Assembly (NCBI RefSeq): GCF_002252675.1 | Contig: NZ_NQKY01000002.1 | Coordinates: 186,001-250,000, forward strand | Length of the DNA stretch: 64,000 nt | DNA from: Synechococcus sp. BO 8801 | Lineage (GTDB): Bacteria > Cyanobacteriota > Cyanobacteriia > PCC-6307 > Cyanobiaceae | Direction of reading: 5' to 3' | Part shown: positions 53,745 to 63,298 of the stretch, piece after piece | How the letters are laid out: each line of letters starts with the position of its first letter | Numbering within the stretch: position 1 is the stretch's first letter | Position numbers and translations under genes: made by a program | The notes under the pieces: generated by a model | Databases searched by the model: none | What the model saw: only the letters and a program-made list of their open reading frames with translations | Told to the model about the DNA's origin: nothing

Positions 53745-55112
53745 TCAGTTGGAGGCGGACACGAAGTCGGGGTAGGCCTCCATGCCGTGCTCGCCGATGT
53801 CGAGACCCTGGACCTCTTCATGCTCCTCGACGCGGATGCCGCCGGAGACGGCACTGAGGATGCTCCAGACGATCCAGGAGGTGACGATCGTGAAGACGGA
53901 GAAGACGAAGGATCCCAGGATCTGGATGCCCAGCTGGCTGAAGCCACCGCCCATCAGCAGACCCTTGTCGGCGTTGAACAGGCCCACCGCCAGGGTGCCC
54001 CAGATGCCGCCGATGCCGTGGACCGAGAAGGCACCCACGGGATCGTCGATGCCGATCGAGTCGATGAAGCTGACAACGTAGACGACGATGGCGCCGCCGA
54101 TGAAGCCCACGACCCAGGAGGCCCACATCGGGAAGCCGTCGCAGCCGGCGGTGATGCCCACCAGACCGGCAAGGATGCCGTTGATGGTCATCGTCAGGTC
54201 GGGCTTGCCGGAGTGGATCTGGGAGAACAGGGTGCCGGCGATGCCGCCGCCTGCGGCGCCCAGGGTGGTGGTGACGGCCACGTAGGGGACCAGCTCATTC
54301 ATCGCCAGGACGGAACCGGGGTTGAAGCCGTACCAGCCGAGCCAGAGGATCAGGCAGCCGAGGGTGGCGATGGCCAGGTTGTGACCGGGGATGGCCTGGG
54401 GCTTGCCGTCGATGTACTTGCCGATGCGGGGGCCGAGGATCATGGCGCCCACCAGACCGGCCCAGCCGCCGACGGTGTGGACGACGGTGGATCCGGCGAA
54501 GTCGATGAAGCCGAGTTTGTTCAGCCAGCCTTCACCCACGTTCCACTGCCAGGAACCGGCGATCGGGTAGATGACGCCGACAAGAACCAGGGAGAAGATG
54601 ACGAACTCGTTGAACTTGATGCGTTCGGCCACCAGGCCGGAGACGATCGTGGCGGCGGTTCCGGCGAAGGCCACCTGGAAGAGGAAGTCGACACTGGGGA
54701 CGAGCTTGCCTTCGGTCACCATTTCAGCGGTGACGGTGGGGTCGAAGAAGAAACCGCCGAACTTGAAGACGCCGGGGATCACCCACGAAGCGTTGTACAT
54801 GATCTTGTAGCCGATGAACCAGTACGCCGTGGCCGCCAAGGCGAAGACGATCAGGTTCTTGGCCAGGATGTTGACGGCGTTCTTCTGGCGGCAGAGACCG
54901 GCTTCCACCATGGCGAAGCCGGCGTTCATGAAGATCACCAGGAAGGCCGCGATCGACAACCAGAGGTTGTTGATCAGGAAGGCGGGGGTGAGCTCGGGCA
55001 GGTCGGCCGCGTGGGCGGAGAGGTTGAACAGGCCCAGGATGAACAGGGCCAGAGGCACACAGGCGAACCAGGTGAGGCTGGTGCGGGAGGAGAGACCACG
55101 AACCTTGCGCAT
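53745..55112 (-). CDS. amt1: Ammonium transporter Amt
   Basis: 455 residues from ATG 55112; the open frame continues upstream but [20 protein letters not shown] followed by the signal-like helix is a proper start. Amt/MEP/Rh family: about 11 membrane helices, [20 protein letters not shown] (the conserved A-G-F-A-M-V-E-A-G), [20 protein letters not shown] (conserved twin-His site region), [14 protein letters not shown] and [15 protein letters not shown]. The C-terminal tail ends [20 protein letters not shown]. It takes up ammonium across the plasma membrane and is likely controlled by NtcA and PII. Confidence 0.97.
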   Translation of the reverse strand: MRKVRGLSSRTSLTWFACVPLALFILGLFNLSAHAADLPELTPAFLINNLWLSIAAFLVIFMNAGFAMVEAGLCRQKNAVNILAKNLIVFALAATAYWFIGYKIMYNASWVIPGVFKFGGFFFDPTVTAEMVTEGKLVPSVDFLFQVAFAGTAATIVSGLVAERIKFNEFVIFSLVLVGVIYPIAGSWQWNVGEGWLNKLGFIDFAGSTVVHTVGGWAGLVGAMILGPRIGKYIDGKPQAIPGHNLAIATLGCLILWLGWYGFNPGSVLAMNELVPYVAVTTTLGAAGGGIAGTLFSQIHSGKPDLTMTINGILAGLVGITAGCDGFPMWASWVVGFIGGAIVVYVVSFIDSIGIDDPVGAFSVHGIGGIWGTLAVGLFNADKGLLMGGGFSQLGIQILGSFVFSVFTIVTSWIVWSILSAVSGGIRVEEHEEVQGLDIGEHGMEAYPDFVSASN

Positions 55113-55256
55113 TAACAGCCCCGGTGCCTCAAGCAGGCTGGCTTCGCTGAGGCTTCTCGGCGGTCGAACCTTGTGCGGGTGACTTGAATCGATCATGGAT
55201 CGTGGTTGAAGAGAACGTTCGTCTTCTGACGCCGGGGTAGGCATCAACAAGCTCCG

Positions 55257-55298
55257 ACTATCCATGACGGGCATCGGTTCCAATGTCTGATTCGCTAC
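55257..55298 (-). promoter_or_regulatory. NtcA-type promoter of amt
   Basis: On the minus strand, GTAGCGAATCAGAC (55298-55285) fits the NtcA site GTA-N8-TAC with one mismatch (GAC). Exactly 22 bases later lies GATAGT (55262-55257), close to the -10 form TAN3T. This is the layout of an NtcA-activated class II promoter. It would place the start of transcription about 140 bp before the amt ATG. Nitrogen control of amt is known in cyanobacteria; binding here is inferred. Confidence 0.7.
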
Positions 55299-55458
55299 CA
55301 AATGAGTCCGAGGCCACCGCCCGGCCCGGCCCGGCGGCGGAGGGCCCCGCCCTGAAGAGATGCAAAGAGTTTTCAGAAGTGTTCACTATGGACAGTGCAG
55401 AGGCGCTAGACATGCATCAGGGAAGCCTTCTGGCCTCCCCATCTCTGCCTTTGTCGCC

Positions 55459-55653
55459 ATGGCCCGTTCCGCCCTCTGCTATCGCGGTCTCCCCTACGAC
55501 CACTCCCACGACGCGTCTCCCTCCCCCGCCCCGATCGACCACGTCTACCGCGGTCACCACTACGACGCGCCGCTGCGGCACGAGCCGTCCCCGGTGGATG
55601 GGGCCCTTGATCTCGTCTATCGCGGCACCCACTACCACCATCACCAGGCCTGA
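55459..55653 (+). CDS. DUF4278-family small protein
   Basis: 64 residues. It has three copies of the DUF4278 motif YRGxxY: ALCYRGLPYDHSHD, DHVYRGHHYDAPLR and DLVYRGTHYHHHQA, the last followed by a His-rich end. Small proteins of this family are widespread in cyanobacteria; function unknown, metal binding by the histidines is a guess. It is divergent from amt and overlaps sfsA by 13 bp at the convergent end. Confidence 0.78.
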   Translation: MARSALCYRGLPYDHSHDASPSPAPIDHVYRGHHYDAPLRHEPSPVDGALDLVYRGTHYHHHQA

Positions 55654-56399
55654 GCGGCCAGGCCCAGCCACGTCACGGACGCCGCATCGAAGCTGTAGCG
55701 GCAGGGGAGCACCTCCACCCCTGCCGCCGCAGCGGCCCTGAACAGTTCCCCGTAGCGGGGGTCGGCGCTGTCGCCCGGCGCGAAGCGCGTCACGTCGCCG
55801 CGGCTCAGGCACGGCACCAGCACCGCCCGGGTCCCGGGCACCAGGGCCGTGAGCTCCACCAGGTGCTTCTGGCCCCGTTCGGTGACCGTGTCCGGGAACA
55901 GGGCCAGATCGCCGTCGCTCCAGGTCGTGTTCTTCACCTCCACATAGATCGGACGGGGATCGGCGGCGCCTTCGGCGGGTGTCAGCAGCAGGTCGATCCG
56001 GCTGCGGCGCCCCTCGCCGTAGGGCACCTCGGCGCGGATGCTGCCGATGGGGCCCAGCCAGGGCTCCAGGCAACCCGCCTCGATCGTGGCCCGCACCAGC
56101 CGGTTGGGCAGGGCCGTGTTGACCCCCACCCAGACCGGCTCGCCGCCATGGCCGCCGACCTGCGCCTGCTCCCAGGTCCAGGCCAGCTTGCGGCTGGGTG
56201 AGGGGTCGTGGCGCAGGCGCACCCGTCCTCCCGGCAGCAGCACCCCGGTCATCGGCCCGGTGTTGGGGCAGTGGGCCGTCACCGTCCGGCCATCGTCCAG
56301 CTGCACGTCGGCCAGGAAGCGCTTGTAGCGCTTCAGCAGCACCCCCTCCTCCAGGGGGCCGGTGGACAGCACGGGCACGGCAATGGTCGCTGGGGCCAT
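55641..56399 (-). CDS. sfsA: SfsA family protein
   Basis: 252 residues. SfsA marks: EGVLLKRYKRFLADVQLDDG, TVTAHCPNTGPMTGVLLPGG, TWEQAQVGGHGGEPVWVGVN, IYVEVKNTTWSDGDLALFPD and TVTERGQKHLVELTAL. The fold is PD-(D/E)xK-nuclease-like with an OB-type N-domain. It was linked to maltose metabolism in E. coli, but its real role, perhaps RNA or DNA binding or cleavage, is unclear. Divergent from murJ. Confidence 0.93.
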   Translation of the reverse strand: MAPATIAVPVLSTGPLEEGVLLKRYKRFLADVQLDDGRTVTAHCPNTGPMTGVLLPGGRVRLRHDPSPSRKLAWTWEQAQVGGHGGEPVWVGVNTALPNRLVRATIEAGCLEPWLGPIGSIRAEVPYGEGRRSRIDLLLTPAEGAADPRPIYVEVKNTTWSDGDLALFPDTVTERGQKHLVELTALVPGTRAVLVPCLSRGDVTRFAPGDSADPRYGELFRAAAAAGVEVLPCRYSFDAASVTWLGLAAQAW

Positions 56400-56465
56400 G
56401 GGGTCGGCTGCCCGAAGGGGGAGGGCCATACTGCCGTGCGTTCCGATGGGCAGTGCCCCGCCGCC

Positions 56466-58070
56466 ATGGCCCGATCCCTGCGCCGGATTGCCCTGATCGT
56501 GGGGGCGGCCACGGCCCTCAGCAAGGTGGCCGGCCTGCTGCGCCAGCAGGTGATCGCCGCCGCCTTCGGCGTGGGCGCGGCCTATGACGCCTACAACTAC
56601 GCCTACGTGCTGCCAGGGTTCCTGCTGATCCTGCTCGGCGGCATCAACGGGCCCTTCCACAGCGCCATGGTGAGCGTGCTGGCCCGGCGGCCGCGCCATG
56701 AGGGCGCCCACGTGCTTGCCAGCATCAACACCCTGGTGGGGGCGGGGCTGATCGTCGTCACCCTGCTGCTGCTGGTGGCCGCCGATCCGCTCATCGACCT
56801 GGTGGGTCCCGGCCTCGACCCGGAACGCCACGCCCTGGCCGTGCTGCAGCTGCGCTGGATGGCGCCGATGGCCCTGTTCGCCGGCCTGATCGGCCTCGGC
56901 TTCGGGGCCCTCAACGCCGCCGACGTGTTCTGGCTGCCCTCGGTGAGTCCCCTGCTCTCCAGCGTCGCTGTCATCGGCGGCATCGGCCTGCTCTGGTGGC
57001 AGCTGGGCAGCACCATCACCCTGCCAGCCACGGCGGTGATCGGCGGCGTGGTGCTGGCCGCCAGCACCACGGTGGGGGCGATCCTGCAGTGGCTGATCCA
57101 GCTGCCGGCCCTGGCCAAGGAGGGCCTCAACCGGCTGCAGCTGGTCTGGGACTGGCGCGATCCGGGGGTGCGGGAGGTGCTGCAGGTGATGGGGCCGGCC
57201 ACCCTCTCCTCCGGCATGCTCCAGATCAACGTCTTCGTGTCGCTGTTCTTCGCCTCGGGGATGCCGGCGGCGGCGGCGGGCCTGGGCTACGCCAACCTGC
57301 TGGTGCAGACGCCCCTGGGCCTGCTCTCCAATGTCCTGCTGGTGCCGCTGCTGCCCGTCTATGCCCGGCTGACGGCACCGGAGGACCGGCCCGAGCTGGT
57401 CACGCGCATCCGCCAGGGCCTGATGCTCTCCAACGCCACCATGCTGCCCCTGGGGGCACTGATGGTGGCCCTGGCCGTGCCGATCGTGGCCCTCATCTAC
57501 CAGCGCGGCGCCTTCGATCACACCGCCGCCGACCTGGTGGGCCAGCTGCTGATGGCCTACGGGATCGGCATGCCGGCCTACCTGGGCCGCGACGTGCTGG
57601 TGCGCGTCTTCTATGCCCTCGGCGACGGCAACACCCCCTTCCGCTGGTCCCTGGGCGGCATCGGCCTCAACGCGGTGTTCTGCTGGGCCTTCACCGGCGG
57701 CCCCACCCCGGCCTGGGGCCTCCAGCTGCCGATGCTCAACGCCGGCGCCGCCGGCCTGGTGCTGGCCACCGTGGCGGTGAACCTGATCACCTGCTCCGGC
57801 CTGGTGCTGGCCCTCAGCCGCCGGCTGGGGGGCCTGCCCCTGCGGCTCTGGGCCGCCGACAGCGGCAAGCTGCTGCTGGCCGCCCTGGTCGGAGGGGGGG
57901 CCTGCTGGTGGCTGTCGCTGGCGGTGGCCTGGCCTCCGGGCCTGGTGGGGCTGCTGCTCCAGAACACGATCTGCGCCGGCCTGGCGGTGGGGCTCTACGG
58001 ACTGCTGGCGAGCCTCGCCGGCGTACCCGAGGCGGGCCAGCTGCTGCGGATGGTGCGCCGCCGGGCCTAA
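56466..58070 (+). CDS. murJ: Lipid II flippase MurJ (MviN)
   Basis: 534 residues, about 14 membrane helices. The MOP-superfamily flippase for lipid II in peptidoglycan synthesis. Marks: LSKVAGLLRQQVIAAAFGVG (the conserved N-terminal loop), INGPFHSAMVSVLARR, RVFYALGDGNTPFRWSL and YQRGAFDHTAADLV (the conserved Arg-Gly of the flippase). Its start at ATG 56466 opens the conserved MARSLRRIALIVG. The end overlaps the next minus-strand gene by 4 bp. Confidence 0.96.
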   Translation: MARSLRRIALIVGAATALSKVAGLLRQQVIAAAFGVGAAYDAYNYAYVLPGFLLILLGGINGPFHSAMVSVLARRPRHEGAHVLASINTLVGAGLIVVTLLLLVAADPLIDLVGPGLDPERHALAVLQLRWMAPMALFAGLIGLGFGALNAADVFWLPSVSPLLSSVAVIGGIGLLWWQLGSTITLPATAVIGGVVLAASTTVGAILQWLIQLPALAKEGLNRLQLVWDWRDPGVREVLQVMGPATLSSGMLQINVFVSLFFASGMPAAAAGLGYANLLVQTPLGLLSNVLLVPLLPVYARLTAPEDRPELVTRIRQGLMLSNATMLPLGALMVALAVPIVALIYQRGAFDHTAADLVGQLLMAYGIGMPAYLGRDVLVRVFYALGDGNTPFRWSLGGIGLNAVFCWAFTGGPTPAWGLQLPMLNAGAAGLVLATVAVNLITCSGLVLALSRRLGGLPLRLWAADSGKLLLAALVGGGACWWLSLAVAWPPGLVGLLLQNTICAGLAVGLYGLLASLAGVPEAGQLLRMVRRRA

Positions 58071-58324
58071 GGGAGCCGCACCTGGCGCTCCTCTCTTACC
58101 TGCACGGGAATCTCCAGATGGGAGCGGCCGATCATCTGGGGGCCGTCGATCGAGAAGATGCGGGCCTCGATGCCGAAGTCCCGGAAGGCACTCTCCAGTT
58201 CCTGGATCAGGGCCTTCTCCACCTGGGCCTCCGCATCCACCACCTTGCCGATCAGACGCCCGCCGAGTCGGCCGATGCGCTGGCGGACCACGTCACGGGC
58301 ATTGGTGACTTCGATGACCAGCAC
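58067..58324 (-). CDS. Conserved small hypothetical protein
   Basis: 85 residues from GTG 58324: MLVIEVTNARDVVRQRIGRL, then GGRLIGKVVDAEAQVEKALI, and IPVQVREERQVRLP at the end. An even number of charged residues, no membrane helix or cysteine. The beta-alpha pattern suggests a small alpha/beta domain. I do not recognise a named family. It follows DUF3181 on the minus strand, 56 bp downstream. Confidence 0.65.
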   Translation of the reverse strand: MLVIEVTNARDVVRQRIGRLGGRLIGKVVDAEAQVEKALIQELESAFRDFGIEARIFSIDGPQMIGRSHLEIPVQVREERQVRLP

Positions 58325-58380
58325 GACCAGCCTGCGTGGGGCGTCACCCTATCCGCAGAACGGCCGTCCGGCCGCAGGCT

Positions 58381-58668
58381 TCAGCAAAAGGGTTGCAGCA
58401 CGTCTTCCAGATCACGCAGCTGGCCGGCGGGCACCAGCCGTGCCAGGGGCAGGCGCGTCGCCCCGCCGCCGATCGGCACCTGCACCGCCTCCAGGGCCTG
58501 GCGGGCGCAGACCTCGGCGCCCTGGTCGAGCCGGGCGGCGCATTCGATCGCCAGGATCTGGGCCAGGCCCGCATCGCCCAGGTAGAGGTGCCAGCCGGCC
58601 ACCTGCACGTACAGCCGGTCGGCGATCGCCCGGGTCAGTTCCTCGAGATCGGCGGCGGCAAGCGTCAT
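58381..58668 (-). CDS. DUF3181-family protein
   Basis: 95 residues. The cyanobacterial DUF3181 pattern: LEELTRAIADRLYVQVAGWH, LYLGDAGLAQILAIECAARL and a C-terminal LPLARLVPAGQLRDLEDVLQ. Function unknown; no membrane helix. Its ATG overlaps the stop of the 2TM gene by 4 bp (ATGA), so they are co-translated. It is one of three small minus-strand genes between murJ and the tRNA-Arg. Confidence 0.8.
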   Translation of the reverse strand: MTLAAADLEELTRAIADRLYVQVAGWHLYLGDAGLAQILAIECAARLDQGAEVCARQALEAVQVPIGGGATRLPLARLVPAGQLRDLEDVLQPFC

Positions 58669-58904
58669 GGCTGGGGCTCGGGGCGTTGCAGCACCACCAC
58701 GCTGCCATGGACCAGCAGCACGGCGGCCCAGCCGATCGTCAGCCAGCCCAGGTGGGCCCAGGGGTGGCGCAGGCCCTGGACGAACCAGAGGCCGCTGTTG
58801 ACGGCGGCGAACAGGGCGGCATGGAGCGTGAGGTTCACGATCCGCTCGAAGTGCCGATAGGTGGGATCGTCGGGATCGGCGGGGCCGTACCAGCGGATCG
58901 GCAT
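58665..58904 (-). CDS. 2TM-domain membrane protein
   Basis: 79 residues with two hydrophobic helices: LTLHAALFAAVNSGLWFVQG and HLGWLTIGWAAVLLVHGSVV. The N-terminal PTYRHFERIVNLTLH and following helices match the small 2TM domain found alone or in histidine kinases. Function unknown. Its stop overlaps the DUF3181 start. Confidence 0.75.
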   Translation of the reverse strand: MPIRWYGPADPDDPTYRHFERIVNLTLHAALFAAVNSGLWFVQGLRHPWAHLGWLTIGWAAVLLVHGSVVVLQRPEPQP

Positions 58905-58978
58905 GGGGGGAAGACCGCCGCAGGCGGTGGTTGGGCTCTGCTGCGGACCCTATCGGGCCGGGGGCGGCGGGGGCGTTG

Positions 58979-59009
58979 TTGACGGATCGGCACCCCGTGG
59001 GGTGAGAAT
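58979..59009 (+). promoter_or_regulatory. Possible promoter of tRNA-Arg
   Basis: TTGACG at 58979-58984 and GAGAAT at 59004-59009 lie 19 bp apart and end 10 bp before the tRNA. The -35 is good, the spacing is slightly long, and the -10 is weak; tentative. Confidence 0.4.
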
Positions 59010-59019
59010 GTCGGGGCAG

Positions 59020-59093
59020 GCGCTTGTAGCTCAGCGGATTAGAGCATCTGACTACGGATCAGAGGGTCGGGAGTTCGAATCTCTCCAGGCGCG
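59020..59093 (+). tRNA. tRNA-Arg (ACG)
   Basis: 74 nt with full cloverleaf: acceptor GCGCTTG/CAGGCGC, D arm with AGCTCAGCGGATTAGAGC, anticodon stem TCTGA/TCAGA with loop CTACGGA (anticodon ACG at 59054-59056), T arm with GTTCGAATC, and discriminator G. CCA is not encoded. A34 would be deaminated to inosine by TadA to read CGU, CGC and CGA. A strong terminator follows. Confidence 0.96.
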
Positions 59094-59104
59094 TTCCTTC
59101 CCAC

Positions 59105-59128
59105 ACCGCCCTTCGGGGCGGTTTTTTT
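59105..59128 (+). terminator. Rho-independent terminator after tRNA-Arg
   Basis: ACCGCCC (59105-59111), loop TTCG, GGGCGGT (59116-59122), then a run of T to 59128. A stable stem with a UUCG tetraloop 11 bp after the tRNA. Confidence 0.93.
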
Positions 59129-59219
59129 ATGGCTGTCACGGGGATGCAGGGGCCTGCACGCCCGAGGCCGGTCAGGCCTGCGGCGTTTGCCTACGATCGG
59201 TTTCACACTGAGTAGCCCC

Positions 59220-60530
59220 ATGGCGGACCGAGCGGATCACGGCCCCACGCAGCCTGCAGCCTCCATCGACAGCCCCCTGGCCAGCGGCGATCCGGCCATC
59301 GCTGCCCTGATCGAGAAGGAGCTGCGGCGCCAGCAGACCCACCTCGAGCTGATCGCCAGCGAGAACTTCGCCTCCCGGGCGGTGATGGAGGCCCAGGGCT
59401 CGGTGCTCACCAACAAGTACGCCGAGGGCCTGCCCCACAAGCGCTACTACGGCGGCTGCGAGCACGTCGACATCATCGAGGACCTGGCCATCGCGCGGGC
59501 CAAGCAGCTGTTCGGCGCGGCCTGGGCCAACGTCCAGCCCCACAGCGGCGCCCAGGCCAACTTCGCCGTGTTCCTGGCGCTGCTGCAGCCCGGCGACACG
59601 ATCCTGGGCATGGATCTCTCCCACGGCGGCCACCTCACCCACGGCTCGCCGGTGAACGTGTCCGGCAAGTGGTTCAAGGCCGTCCACTACGGCGTCGACC
59701 CCGAGACCCACCAGCTCAACTTCGACACCATCCGCCAGCTCGCCCTTGAGCACCGGCCCAAGCTGATCATCTGCGGCTACTCCGCCTACCCCCGCACGAT
59801 CGACTTCGCCGCCTTCCGGGCCATCGCCGACGAGGTGGGGGCCTACCTGCTGGCCGACATGGCCCACATCGCCGGCCTGGTGGCCTCCGGCGTGCACCCC
59901 AGCCCGGTGCCCCACTGCCACGTGGTCACCACCACCACCCACAAGACCCTGCGGGGCCCCCGCGGTGGCCTGATCCTCTGCAACGACGAGACCTTCGGCC
60001 GCCAGTTCGACAAGGCCGTCTTCCCCGGCTCCCAGGGTGGGCCGCTCGAGCACGTGATCGCCGCCAAGGCCGTGGCCTTCGGCGAAGCGCTGCAGCCCAG
60101 CTTCCGCACGTACAGCCAGCAGGTGGTGCGCAATGCCCAGGCCCTGGCCGAGCGGATCCAGGAGCGGGGCATCGCCGTCGTCTCCGGCGGCACCGACAAC
60201 CACCTGGTGCTGCTCGACCTGCGCTCCATCGGCCTGACCGGCAAGGTGGCCGACCGCCTGGTGAGCGACGTCAACATCACCGCCAACAAGAACACGGTGC
60301 CCTTCGATCCGGAGTCGCCGTTCGTGACCAGCGGCCTGCGCCTGGGCAGCGCTGCCCTCACCACCCGCGGCTTCGATGCCGAGGCCTTTCGTGAGGTGGC
60401 CGATGTGATCGCCGACCGCCTGCTGCACCCGGACGATGCCGCCGTCGAGCTCCGCTGCCGTGAGCGGGTGGCCTCCCTCTGCGGCCGCTTCCCCCTCTAT
60501 GGACGCCAACGTGAGCTCCAGCACGCCTGA
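59220..60530 (+). CDS. glyA: Serine hydroxymethyltransferase GlyA
   Basis: 436 residues from ATG 59220; upstream in-frame codons are not needed. PLP enzyme converting serine and tetrahydrofolate to glycine and methylene-THF, and important in the photorespiratory cycle. Marks: [59 protein letters not shown], and the Schiff-base lysine in [21 protein letters not shown]-terminal [20 protein letters not shown] also fits. Confidence 0.98.
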   Translation: MADRADHGPTQPAASIDSPLASGDPAIAALIEKELRRQQTHLELIASENFASRAVMEAQGSVLTNKYAEGLPHKRYYGGCEHVDIIEDLAIARAKQLFGAAWANVQPHSGAQANFAVFLALLQPGDTILGMDLSHGGHLTHGSPVNVSGKWFKAVHYGVDPETHQLNFDTIRQLALEHRPKLIICGYSAYPRTIDFAAFRAIADEVGAYLLADMAHIAGLVASGVHPSPVPHCHVVTTTTHKTLRGPRGGLILCNDETFGRQFDKAVFPGSQGGPLEHVIAAKAVAFGEALQPSFRTYSQQVVRNAQALAERIQERGIAVVSGGTDNHLVLLDLRSIGLTGKVADRLVSDVNITANKNTVPFDPESPFVTSGLRLGSAALTTRGFDAEAFREVADVIADRLLHPDDAAVELRCRERVASLCGRFPLYGRQRELQHA

Positions 60531-60588
60531 CGGCCCCGTTCACCCGTAACGTGTCGCCTACAGGACCGCACTCTTCCGGCCCGCCGTT

Positions 60589-61671
60589 GTGACCCTCGCC
60601 TACAGCCCCAACGCGGCGGCCCTGCTCACGGCCACTGCGGCGGCCCTGCTCACGGCGCTGATCGTGCCTGTGGTGCGGAGGCTCGGTCTGCGCTGGGGGC
60701 TGGTGGACCCGCCCGATGACCGCAAGCAGCACACCGGCCCCATGGTGCGGCTCGGGGGGGTGGGCATCGTTGTGGGATTCAGCCTCTCGCTGGCCTGCAC
60801 CTGGACCTTCGGCGGCTTCGCCGACCTGCCGCCGGACAAGGACCAGCTGATCTGGACCACCCTGGCGGGGGCCCTCTGCTTCTTCGTGATCGGCCTGGCG
60901 GACGACCTGTTCGCCCTGCCGCCCCTGCCCCGCCTCTGCGGCCAGGTGCTCGTGGCCGCGGCGGTTTGGAACCAGGGGGTGCGCATCGGCAGCATCGACC
61001 TGCCCTTCGGCCTGGGGCATTCCGTCGCCGGGCTGCCGCTGCCGGAGGGGCTGAGCCTGCTGGCCACGGTGGTCTGGCTGGTGGGGATCACCAACGCGAT
61101 CAACTGGCTCGATGGCCTCGACGGGCTGGCGGCGGGGGTGAGCGGCATCGCCGCCGTGGGGCTGCTCTCGGTGAGCTTCAGCCTCAGCCAGCCCGCCGCC
61201 GGCCTGCTGGCGGCGGCCCTGGCCGGCAGCTGCCTGGGCTTCCTGCGCCACAACTTCAACCCGGCCCGCATCTTCATGGGCGACGGGGGTTCCTATTTCC
61301 TCGGCTTCGCCCTGGCGGCGATCAGCATCGTCGGCCCGGCCAAGCGCCTCACCAGCGTCAGCCTGCTGTTGCCGCTGATGATCCTGTCCCTGCCCCTGGC
61401 TGACATGTCGGCGGTGATCATGGGCCGCCTCCGGGCCGGCCGCTCGCCCTTCTACCCGGATCGCCGCCACCTGCACCACCGCCTGCTGCGGGCCGGCTTC
61501 AGCCACCGCCGCACCGTGGTGCTGATCTACGCCTTCACCCAGTGGCTGGCCTCCATCGCCCTGGTGCTGGCCAATGCCGAGATGCGCTTCCTCTGGCTGG
61601 CGCTGGCCACGGCGGTGCTGATCGCCGTGCTGGTGGTCTGCCGCCGCCAGATGCAGGAGGAGGCCAAGTGA
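60589..61671 (+). CDS. WecA-like polyprenyl-phosphate sugar-1-P transferase
   Basis: 360 residues from GTG 60589. MraY/WecA family membrane enzyme with about 11 helices: [20 protein letters not shown] (GGGxD-like cytoplasmic loop region), [19 protein letters not shown] (the DD motif), [40 protein letters not shown], and the C-terminal [20 protein letters not shown]. WecA-type enzymes load GlcNAc-1-P on undecaprenyl phosphate, starting surface-polysaccharide synthesis. The His-rich HLHHRLL is of the WecA type, not MraY. Its stop overlaps the cinA start (GTGA). Confidence 0.93.
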   Translation: MTLAYSPNAAALLTATAAALLTALIVPVVRRLGLRWGLVDPPDDRKQHTGPMVRLGGVGIVVGFSLSLACTWTFGGFADLPPDKDQLIWTTLAGALCFFVIGLADDLFALPPLPRLCGQVLVAAAVWNQGVRIGSIDLPFGLGHSVAGLPLPEGLSLLATVVWLVGITNAINWLDGLDGLAAGVSGIAAVGLLSVSFSLSQPAAGLLAAALAGSCLGFLRHNFNPARIFMGDGGSYFLGFALAAISIVGPAKRLTSVSLLLPLMILSLPLADMSAVIMGRLRAGRSPFYPDRRHLHHRLLRAGFSHRRTVVLIYAFTQWLASIALVLANAEMRFLWLALATAVLIAVLVVCRRQMQEEAK

Positions 61672-62942
61672 GCGGCCCCCCCGGCGCCGCCGGGGTGGAG
61701 GTGCTCTGCATCGGCACCGAGCTGCTGCTGGGCAACATCGTCAACGGCAATGCCCGCTGGCTGGCCGAACAGCTGGCCGCCCTCGGGGTGGTGCATCACC
61801 GCCAGCAGGTGGTGGGCGACAACCGGGAGCGGCTGATCGAGGCGGTGCGGCAGGCGGCGGGCCGCTGCCGGGTGCTGGTCACCACCGGCGGCCTGGGGCC
61901 CACCCCCGACGACCTCACCACCGAGGCGATCGCGGCGGCCTTCGGCGCCGACCTGGTGGAACACGGCGAGATCTGGGCGGCGATCCAGGCCCGGATCACG
62001 GCCCGGGGCCGCACCGTCGCCCCCTCCAACCGCAAGCAGGCCCTGCTGCCCCGGGGGGCCGCCGTGCTGCCCAACCCCACCGGCACGGCCCCCGGGATGA
62101 TCTGGACCCCGGTGCCGGGGTTCACCGTGCTCACCTTCCCTGGCGTTCCCAGCGAGCTGCGGGCCATGTGGGAGGCCACCGCGGCCCCCTGGCTGCGGGA
62201 GGCGGGCCTGGCGGGCGGGGTGTTCGCCAGCCGCATGCTGCGCTTCTGGGGGGTGCCCGAGTCCGATCTGGCCGAGCGGGTGCACGACCTGCTGGCCCTG
62301 GAGAACCCCACCGTGGCGCCCTACGCCGGCGCCGGCGAGGTGAAGCTGCGGGTCACGGCCCGGGCCGGCGACGCGGCCGCCGCCGCCGCCCTGCTGGCCC
62401 CGGTGGAGGCGGAACTGCGTCGCCGCACCGGCACCAGTTGCTTCGGCGCCGACGGCGACAGCCTGGCCTCGGTGGTGCTGGCGGCCCTGCGCCGCCGGGG
62501 CGAGACCCTCGCGGTGGCCGAGTCGTGCACCGGCGGCGGCCTCGGGGCCGCCCTGGTGGCGGTGCCGGGGGCGTCGGAGGTGTTCCTCGGTGGCGTGATC
62601 GCCTATGCCAACGCCGTCAAGCAGGCGGTGCTGGGGGTGCCGGCGGCGGTGCTCGAGCGCCATGGGGCGGTGAGCGATCCGGTGGCCGAGGCGATGGCGG
62701 AGGGGGTGCGGCGTCTCACGGGGGCCACCTGGGCCCTGGCGGTCACGGGCATCGCCGGACCCGGTGGCGGCACGGCCGAGAAGCCGGTGGGGCTGGTGCA
62801 CATCGCCGTGGCCGGGCCCGATGGCTGCCGCAGCGAGGCGGTGCGCTTCGGCAGCGGCCGCGAGCGTGGCTGGATCCAGACGCTGACGGTGGGGGAAAGC
62901 CTGAACCGTCTGCGGTTACAGCTGAACATTGGGACGATCTGA
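61668..62942 (+). CDS. cinA: CinA-family protein
   Basis: 424 residues from GTG 61668. N-terminal MoCF-like/COG1058 pyrophosphatase domain: [54 protein letters not shown]-terminal CinA (nicotinamide-nucleotide amidase, PncC) domain: [37 protein letters not shown] and [20 protein letters not shown]. It recycles NMN by deamidation and hydrolyses related dinucleotides. Translationally coupled to the WecA-like gene. Confidence 0.95.
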   Translation: MSGPPGAAGVEVLCIGTELLLGNIVNGNARWLAEQLAALGVVHHRQQVVGDNRERLIEAVRQAAGRCRVLVTTGGLGPTPDDLTTEAIAAAFGADLVEHGEIWAAIQARITARGRTVAPSNRKQALLPRGAAVLPNPTGTAPGMIWTPVPGFTVLTFPGVPSELRAMWEATAAPWLREAGLAGGVFASRMLRFWGVPESDLAERVHDLLALENPTVAPYAGAGEVKLRVTARAGDAAAAAALLAPVEAELRRRTGTSCFGADGDSLASVVLAALRRRGETLAVAESCTGGGLGAALVAVPGASEVFLGGVIAYANAVKQAVLGVPAAVLERHGAVSDPVAEAMAEGVRRLTGATWALAVTGIAGPGGGTAEKPVGLVHIAVAGPDGCRSEAVRFGSGRERGWIQTLTVGESLNRLRLQLNIGTI

Positions 62943-63298
62943 GCCGGCCTGATCGGAACATCTGCTGCCGCGGCCGCCATCGATCACGAATCCTGAGGCA
63001 TGGACTTTTCCCCCCGACCTGGCCCTTTTCCCCCGAAAGCAGGGGCGTTTTCCACAGGTGGCGGCGGTCGGCCCGAGCTGCCGGAGGGGTCCTGGCTCGG
63101 CGCTGCGGGAAAGGCCTCTCCCCCTTGACCACGCCGCCCGGCGGGTACCGCAGCAGCGGCCACCCCCGGGCGGCGGCCGGGAAGCCGCCCTGCGCCGGGA
63201 TTCTCAGCGGCGGTCCCTTGGGACCGGCCCGGTGGGGGTCGCTTTGACGCGGGGGGCGGCCCCATGGCCTGATGGGGGGGACCGACGACCAGCGCCGT
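62943..63298. other. Gap without gene; one DnaA-box match
   Basis: 356 bp between cinA and the DUF2811 gene. No convincing gene or RNA was found; open frames are shadow-like. It holds TTTTCCACA (63048-63056), a perfect DnaA-box (TTWTNCACA), but only one, so it is not evidence of an origin. Several C-runs flank it. The DUF2811 promoter should lie here. Confidence 0.45.

Noticed and set aside
52221-55115. 964-codon plus-strand open frame
   Set aside because: It is the antisense reading of ispH and amt; high GC at third positions keeps antisense frames open. No domain is recognisable.
55113-55459. Glutamine riboswitch (glnA RNA or downstream-peptide motif) near amt
   Set aside because: The conserved core of those RNAs was looked for on both strands and not found.
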